This document shows positions 1-9,000 of a DNA stretch of 64,000 nt, piece by piece. A program made the translations under genes and the position numbers. How positions within the stretch are numbered: the first letter of the stretch is position 1; every line of letters starts with the position of its first letter. Source of the DNA: Mesocentrotus franciscanus. Its lineage: Eukaryota; Echinodermata; Echinoidea; Camarodonta; Strongylocentrotidae. The stretch spans positions 1,455,495 through 1,519,494 of the forward strand of contig CP137666.1 in the NCBI GenBank assembly GCA_037976565.1, given 5' to 3'. The notes below the pieces were generated by a model. The model saw only the letters and a program-made list of their open reading frames with translations, did no database searches and had not been told where the DNA came from.

Positions 1-72
1 GGACACGTCCACTGTTTGACAATGATGTTGTTTAATGGGCTTGGTGTTCACCCAGAAACAACGGACCCTGAG
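1..72 (+). CDS. Plexin exon a: start of cytoplasmic GAP region
   Basis: Open only in frame 1. It reads MLFNGLGVHPETTDPE before a gtaata donor at 73, matching the plexin stretch around 'VLFPG.EDHP' that follows the juxtamembrane helix. The exon start lies before the window. It ends in phase 0. Confidence 0.75.
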
Positions 73-3000
73 GTAATACAGATAAAGTCAGGATATGGTA
101 ATAAAACATTTCAGATAATGGAGTAATTATTCCGAATAAGTCTACATCATGTTGGAACGATGACGAAAAGCATATAATTGATTTTCATACAAATCATTCT
201 TGATTATAACTTGTGCACTATCAAGATCTTATGCCTGTCCTGAAATATTTACTTGTAGTACATGGAAGACTTTATGGAACACTCGGCGATATCCTTCTAC
301 CGTATGCTAAAGAAGAAAGAAGTTTTGATAGACTTCATCAGACAACTAGAGAGGAAGAAAGAAGGACGTGGTCGTGAAAGGTATTTTAAAGGTCTTTAAT
401 CAATTTTTAAAACATTCCTATTTGAATCGCTATCTCTTGGTCGAAATCTTAAACAGAAATAGGTAAGATGATACTACTATACATACATAGTCACCACGCA
501 AGGTGCTCAAGGCGCTCCAATATAGGATTTCTCGGTCAATTTCTTAAGCTTTTCTTCCGTTTTGATACAAAGTTCATTCAAATTCGCGAAATAAAGCTGC
601 CGGCGTGTAAATTTCATTCAAAATAACACTTTTTTCATTTGATTTACTTATTCGGTCAATGGATTTAGCACGTGTTTCATTCAATTTAACAACCGCTTAC
701 AAATGCGCAGTTTGCATTCATTTTCGTCAACAATGGCAAATCGGACGTCCGTACCATTCAATTTCACTTTGGGTCATTCTAAATAACAAAGTTTTCATTC
801 AAATTCGCCTATCTTTACAAACCTATGATATACATGGTATATGCACATGTTTCTCATTTAAATTAAACAAATGAGTTATTGGTAATTGTGACTGTGATCA
901 CGATCGTGATTGTGATTCAGTGTGATGGTGATTCAGATTTTGATGTGATTATGATTGTGATTGAACTGATTGTTCTTAACATGTTCAATACAGACTAAAT
1001 ATAATTTACACAAATATAAATAGCTTCAAAGAGATTACGAACGTCGAATAAATTATAAAAAACAAAACCAAGCAAAACATAAAAAATAAATCAATATATA
1101 GAGTATTGATACCCCCCACCATTATGGTACGCCACTCCAATAAATACAACTGTAGTCTGTAAACACACACTTTGCATGCACTTATATCATTGCATATTCA
1201 TAAAAAGACACTCTTGCTTAGTTCCATGCTAATTCTATATTGATGTGGCTAGGTTATATCTACTTAACACATGATCGTTCAGTTGCTAAATAGTGATGAT
1301 TTAGTGGGTATACACCCCTAGTGAGGACAAATAATATGTTTGTTGCTTACCAACCCATACAATTTGAAATGGATTTAGCATGGAACTAAGCTTGCGGGGT
1401 TCTATATATGATCATACTGGGTAAGATTTACATGTTTAATTTGTCTGCAAAACGTGTGAAATTGTATGCAAAGAAACGAATTTAAATTCACGGAAGACGC
1501 TATTACGTAATCGCGAATCGTCTCGCTTTAAATTGAATGAAAATTTTACGAAAAAGAAACACGTTTTAATTCAAATGAAAATGAAATGTTTTTGAATGAT
1601 CGTTTTATGAATTTAAATGCTAAAAAAAGAATTTGAACGAAAAATAACAGCTGCGGTGACAGAATCGGCGAAATTGAATGAACATAAAATGAATTTGTGT
1701 GGCGAAATTGACCGAGAAATCCTGTATTATCCCGGCCCTGTGAGGCTACCGTTTTGGTGTTCTTATAGCAATCAAGGATTTCATTGCTACCAGTACCCAT
1801 TTGACACCTTGGTGGAGAATGGCAAATGTAGATTTGTTACTTGCCAAAGGACTATTATTAATTGATTATGAATTTAATTATAAATGTTTATGCAGTTCTA
1901 TACTCCCATCTTGCTGCAAAAACTCGTGACGAAGGAATCCGTCATTACATTTATGCCACGAGGCAAATTTAATATGGCTTTCATTTTCCACCTCTTAGGG
2001 AAATCATCGCCTCTCTTCTAGCAATCACATTTGTCAGCGAGGGCAAATCAATCCACTTCACAGAGTAAGTCAATAGTTTTATATATAAAAAAGTACATAT
2101 ACCCTTTTTTAACTGTAGCTCATAGATGAAGTGCGATAATTCTTTCTACTGATCGTATATGTCGAATTAAATACAATCTCATTTTATTATAATTTTAGTG
2201 CCGATAAAACCAATAATTTCATCCATGATTTGCCGACACTTCGATGCTTTCCTTATAATGCAAACCTATATGAAGTAGTAAAATAACTAATACGGGGCGA
2301 AGCACCGGCAGGGCATTGGACTGTCTGGTACAGGACTTACGGTTACGAAAGACATGCGGGTTCTTGTAATAGATTGTTTGTAGGACAGATTGGCGTATGG
2401 CAAAGGTAAGGGCAAAGTGTTGTGGGGGCAGAGCGTAGACCTGGTAGCCTAGGATAGAACTAACAGGAATTTGACGTAGGACAAATGGGATGACCCGTTG
2501 GTGTAATTAGTTTTACTTTTTCATTTCCCAAGTAACCTGGGCATGTACGGTCAACATCCATTATTCCTTTTCTTTATTGAATACTATATTGTTGACATTT
2601 ATTTTGTATGTTGAAATACCGAATAAAGTATATATATAATAATAATGATGATGTAGAACATTCGACCAGAGGCGGTAATTTCTTTCCATGAATCGAAAGA
2701 AAAGATCAATGTGCACTAGAATTTTGCAGGATACACCAATACTCTCTGTAAAAGATATTTATAGTGAACATGTCGCAATGATTAGAGTGAAACCCCAAAT
2801 ACTGTATATATTTATATATTTATATATATATATTTATATATTTATATATATATATATATATATACTCTCGGGGAGAATCAGTTTATCCCAACGAACTTTT
2901 GAGGGCTTGAATAAACTTAATTTGCCCTTGTTTAGGGTAGTAATAATATTATTAATTACAAGCGCATGGACAAACATGAAAGCTATCAATTGTATGTATT

Positions 3001-6000
3001 CGTCAGAGTCAGAGTTCTGTCTTTTAAAGAATGAAACAATGAAAATAAATCAGTCGAGCTTGATTTTTACAAGTAAAGCATCATAAGGAAACTATTACTA
3101 CTCCATCGTTCAAGTTGTTTGTATAATTTTTTTTTTTTTTTAATGATTGGAGGTTAAAGTATGACCTTTCGGCAATTCCTTCATTTCATTTTCTTTTCAG
3201 CGTCGTAATGTCACTTGTTGAAGATGAAGTGAGAATGGCATCCGAATCCAGTAGAGAGATGGACACACTATTCACCAAGTAACATTTTAAATTCATCTCT
3301 GTTATCTGTTATTATTTTTTAGAGTTAGCACTTATCCCTTGTGGTTCTTAATGTGTCTTATAAAGTACATTCCCGACTTCTCACAATATTGAATAGGATA
3401 TTAGCGTACTAGGCTTCTTATGAGGGCAGGAGGCAAAATCGCAGGTTCTTTATAAATTAAACAAGAATAATAGGCCAATTTTTGTCGACTGAATTAAGAA
3501 TGTGGCGGTATTGCGTGCTCATATTTGTTACTGCATAGTACGCAAATCAAATATATGTAATGATATATTGTGATCTTTCCACACATTCAAATTTCATTTC
3601 CGTCTGAAATGTTGCCACAGAAAATCATAATGCACATATGTAAATTCCGAAAAAGTACATCATAAACTTGAATATGTTATTCTTTTAATTTTATTTTATG
3701 TGTTCAGCACGGAAACAATCGCAGGAAAACTGGTCAGCAGCTGGTTTACTTTGTTCATGTTCTCTTACTTGAAGGTAATATTTATAATCTTTACCATGAA
3801 ATTAAGATCTTACTACGATTTCTCGGATTGTTTTGTTTTATAATATGGGGGTTTATCTTTCATTGTGTTGTAAGTTCAGACTTACTCTAGCTTCATTCTA
3901 ATCTTGTAGAAGTGTTCTTTCCTTCTCCGTACGACTTCACTATCTTCTCCCGGACCCCATGAACTAAACAAAGTTCTAGGGCCTTCATTATATATTCATA
4001 TGTCCTAAGTAAAATTAAAATGCTTCTTTTTCTTAAATTACATATCTGATATTGTTAGAATGTTAAATATTCAACTATTTGTACACCTAACTGCAAGGGT
4101 AAAACAAAATCTTGTATCTCGCACATTGTGCTAGGAATTTGGATATAAATTAAGTGTACAATAGTAAGAACATTGAATGCCCGGGACAGGAGATAACTAT
4201 GGAAATAAATTAATTTGTACCATTTCTAGCAGTTCTTCTTTATCCAAACTACAGTGCCCCAACTTAGAGAAATGGAACCATTTACTAAATGGAAGCAACC
4301 AAGTTCGATTGAAAGAGGGCAAAACAGAATTTTCAACCCCACCCCTCTCTCTTTATCTCTGTCTTTATATACTTATCAATATGTTCTCTGTAAAGGGTCA
4401 ATTATTGTGATGAGGGTCAATAATAAGTAGTACATATCTTTAACACGATCGTGAAGACTTTCAAGAAATCAACCGAAGAGCAATTTCGATACTTTTTAGT
4501 GTATCCCATAGAAAGCATTTTTGAATTACGTAATATACGCGTATTCAATTTCAGTTCAAGTCAATAATGATTTTATTTTGACAATGCTTTGCAGCCAGGG
4601 GCTGAATTGCGCATCATTCACAATGTCTCAATATATAATTTGTTTGTTATACTACAGGTGTACGCCTTCTACCCACTGTTCATGTTGTATCAAGCAATAA
4701 AGACCCAGGTCGAGAAGGGTCCTATAGACGAAGGGTCAGGGGAAGCATACTATACGCTAGAGTACAACAAACTCTTTGACCAGACGGTGGAATTTCATTC
4801 TCTTGTAAGTACATGTAATGTCCGGCTTTGCCTTGAAATGTTATATTTCACATCGTATTAACACTATGCTGAACGGATTAGGCAAAGCAAACTCAATTGT
4901 GCGTGATTCCTTTTTTATGTATATTTATATTTGTGTTCACATTTGAAAACTTACCTGAACGTAAACCCCTTGCGTATAAATATAAGAATATAATTAAATA
5001 TACAGGTACATGTATGTATTCTATCTGTAAAAAAGTTAATTTTTAGGATGAGGCTAAATAATATGTTTTATGTATACTTAAAATATCTTTAATTAACACG
5101 ATCTCTAAGACCTTCGAGAAACCAACTCAAGGACAATTTTGACACCTTTCTGTGTATCCAATAGGAAAAATGTTTGGATTACGTAATACATCATTGTAAT
5201 GTTCGCCCTTTTTTCAATAAGTGATGGGCATGGATATTGAAATTGCCTTGGTTTTTCGAAAGTATTTGCAAACGCATTTTTTTGTATTATTTCTCTCATC
5301 CATTGAATAAACATTTTGTTTAATGAAGGGTCTCGATGTTGTAGATGAAGATGGTCAGGTTTATCTTCATGTGAATGTCCTGGATGTTGACAGCGTCAAA
5401 CAGGTCAAAAAGAAAGTTCTAGATTCTGCGTGGAGAAGGGGCTATTGTTTGCTACCCAGAGACGTGGATGCAGTAGACCTCGGTGAGAATATAATGAATA
5501 TCATCTCAAGCTAACATCAGATAGAAAAAAGAGGGCCACATAAGTGTTTTGTGCTACCTTCAGATTGCATACACACACAACACACACACACACACACACG
5601 CGCGCGCGCGCATAGTGTTCTCCTCATATCAGCTAGTAGTAACACATCATATTCAATCACAGTTGTAAAAATCATGAAAACTACAGGCTTTATTATCCCC
5701 TCGTCGACGAAGTCGGAGGGGATATAGTAACGCTGCCGTCCGTCCTTCCGTCCGTCCGTAAAAAAAAATCTGGTTTCCGTTCGATAACTTTGGTATTATT
5801 TGAACAATTTTAATGAAATTTGATATGAAGGTACATGGTATCAAAACATAGCCTAAGTTCGATTTCGAAGTAGCCTATGTAGGTCAAAGGTGAAAGGTCA
5901 TAGCTCATTAAATATGCGAAAAGTACAAATCTGGTTTCCGTTCGATAACTTTGGTAATGTTTGACGGATTTGAATGAAATTTGATATGAAGGTACATGGT

Positions 6001-9000
6001 ATCAACTAAGTGACCCAGTTCGATTTCAGAGTATGTAGGTCAAAGTTGAAAGGTCATAACTCATTAAATATGCGAAAATACATAATTATATATGCACAAA
6101 TGCGTTTTTTAAATTCAATAACGTAAGTAATGATGTTGAGTATGTACGTCTAAAGTCAAAGTTCACAGCTCATTAAATATGCAAAAATTGCTGAGTATGT
6201 ACATGAGAAATAGCTACAGTTATTATGTATGCAAAAACGTTGTTTCCGTTTGATAACTTAAGTAATGTTGGGTGGATATTGATAGAATTTGGTATGATCG
6301 TACATGGTGGTTACTGTATACCAAATTTACATGTTTCATTTACAAGTTTAGGTTATAAAGCATATATTTTGGACGTATTACATGGCACTATTCAGATTAC
6401 TTACAGTGATTTTCCATTCAAAAAGTTACACTGAATATACTGTAAACAGGTATATTGTTTACATCATTGACACATTTTAAGGCCCATGTGTTCTTTTGTG
6501 AATGAACAAGCCATTATTAAATGAATTTTATAGGCCATTTTTACCCGGCGAGGGGATGCTACGCTTTGCGTTGACTTGTTATAATTGTTCGCACCCACTG
6601 GCTGCATTGAGAAAGATCGTATACAACAATGACAAAACATGAAAATAATGAAAACACATGTACTTCAATACGTTCATAAACATGAATATGATATATATTC
6701 CCTTGTCTGAATTAATTATATTCCATTGAATTATAATTACTTACATAAACATGCATAAACTGTATACATGTAAACTATATATTATCACTTCCATAATTAT
6801 ATACTGATTATATTCTGAGTTATTCTTGAATCCTCTCTTCATTTTACAGTGTTGGTTCAAACTCATAAACAATCCATTCTGCTTCAGGAGACGTCTGAGA
6901 CTCAGGGAAAAACAACGGCAAATACAATGAATAGCTACGAGGTTAGTAAATGTTTATTAACATTGCGTCTGTGGGTTCAGTACTTTCAATTGCACACATT
7001 CAGATAGAATATCTAGATTCTCGATTTTTTGCGTACTAACGGTATATATTAATGATAAACGTGAAGGTGTCAACAACAAAGTGTTACACTGTGCGCAATA
7101 TGCGTTAGACATCTATTAGAAAGAAATCGTTTCTAGTTAGATGTAGGTAATTATTCTTGTACCCGATATACTAGAACACGTGCAGATGGATGCATCATGG
7201 ACCTACTTATAGTAGATACATGGATGAATATAGCTGTACATAATTCTTGAATAAGCACACTTCATTGTATTATTCCTTGTTGTGACTTTCATGCTTTAAG
7301 ATTCACAATGGATATCGTGTAGCACTGATACCGAAGCAGCATGGAGAAGGTGATGGATATCAAGCTCTAGATCTGAAGGAAGTTTCTTCAGACAAGTGTA
7401 AGAAATCATTGGTTTCTTTCGAAGATGCATATCTCAAATATCTGTTATTAAAACAAAATCATGTTCAAAATGATAATATTTTTGACATTCAATAATCATT
7501 TTTCATTTTCTTTGAAATTTGATTATCCTTTATTCTTTCTTAATTTCTTCTCATTTAGTGTTTATAATTATGAAGATGAAATATAAATAAATGGATTGAG
7601 CCGGCTAATTCGTAAATATTTGTAAAGAGAGAGAGAGAGAGAGAATGACAGGGAGAAGAACAATATCTATTATTTTTCATCCATATTTAGATGTATCCTT
7701 AATGTATGTGACCGTTAAAGATGTCCTCGATTCGCACCTTCCGCAACAAGGTTCAAAGATCATTCATCTGAAGGTATGATACTTTCAGTTCATCGATAAA
7801 TTCCATGTTAATTCAACCATTAAAGAAGATGTATGCTAGCTTTCTTCTTTTCTTAAAATCAATATCTGCTCTGATTAATGAACAGGAATTGCTTAACATT
7901 GTATCTAAGTATAGTTTATATGTAGCTCATTGTAAGCGCCTGAGTACCCTCTGGTGGATATGTTGCGCATTATAAATGTCTTTATTATTATTATTATTAT
8001 TTACATTTTTACATACCTGTGAAGGTAATTGTCATTATTTCACTATACGTCTTGAAATGAAAAAAAAAACCTTGAACAGGATCGACATGTACTCGTAATA
8101 TGGAAAAGAGACTTAGTTAAATTGGTAACGGCATCACCCTTATATATAAAATTTCCAATGATCTTCCGACACTGAGTTTCTGAAGATAAATAAACAAGAA
8201 AAACAACTTTTGAAAATCAACCCAAGGAGAATATTACTGTCCTATCTGTATATCCCTTAGGGGTTATCTACGGATTAAAAAAGGTCACATTGTAATGTTC
8301 GCAAATTTAAACGGTTGATGCACACGAATATAGAAACTCCTCAGTTTGATTTTTTTTTTGAAAGTCTATGCGATCGAGTGGTCGTGTTGTTGTTGATTTG
8401 TGTTTTAATGCAATTCGTCAATTTTGACTATTATCAGTAACCAATTTTTGTTTTGTTCTGTATCATATATAATAATGCAACTGAATACGTGTGAATTGGT
8501 TATTTGATAAGTAGGTCTATAATGAATAATGAAAGAGAGAGAGAGAGAGAGAAAGAGAACGATTCAAACAAAATACATAAACGCTTATTTTTGTGCAGGA
8601 TCTTGAACAATCTAAGATGAAGGGAAGTACTATGCCCGACCACATCCAACAGAAGAAAGCAGACCTTGATCGAAATCTAGCATTTCCTCACATGCTGACA
8701 ATGAAAGTGAGTCGTGATATCATTTAAGGGATATCCTCGACATTACAGTTCATTACAGTATTCCATTCTTACTCATAGGCTTAGTATGATAAGGGAAATA
8801 ATGAACTGAAAATTCGCGAAGACAGATGAAGCTGATCGTATTAACCATTTTCAAAAAGTTGGAAAGCTTTTTGTATTTTCACCCTTTGGTAATTTTTTCG
8901 AATATTAACTTTTCGTTTGATTTTTCTTTTCAATGCACAGATTAACAAGAAACAAAAGTCACTGTTTTATTTTAACCGGCTTGCAGATTCATGTAGTACA

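Noticed and set aside
2688..3086. 132-codon frame across the TATA microsatellite
   Set aside because: The IYIYIY run is translated microsatellite, and the frame lies in a plexin intron.
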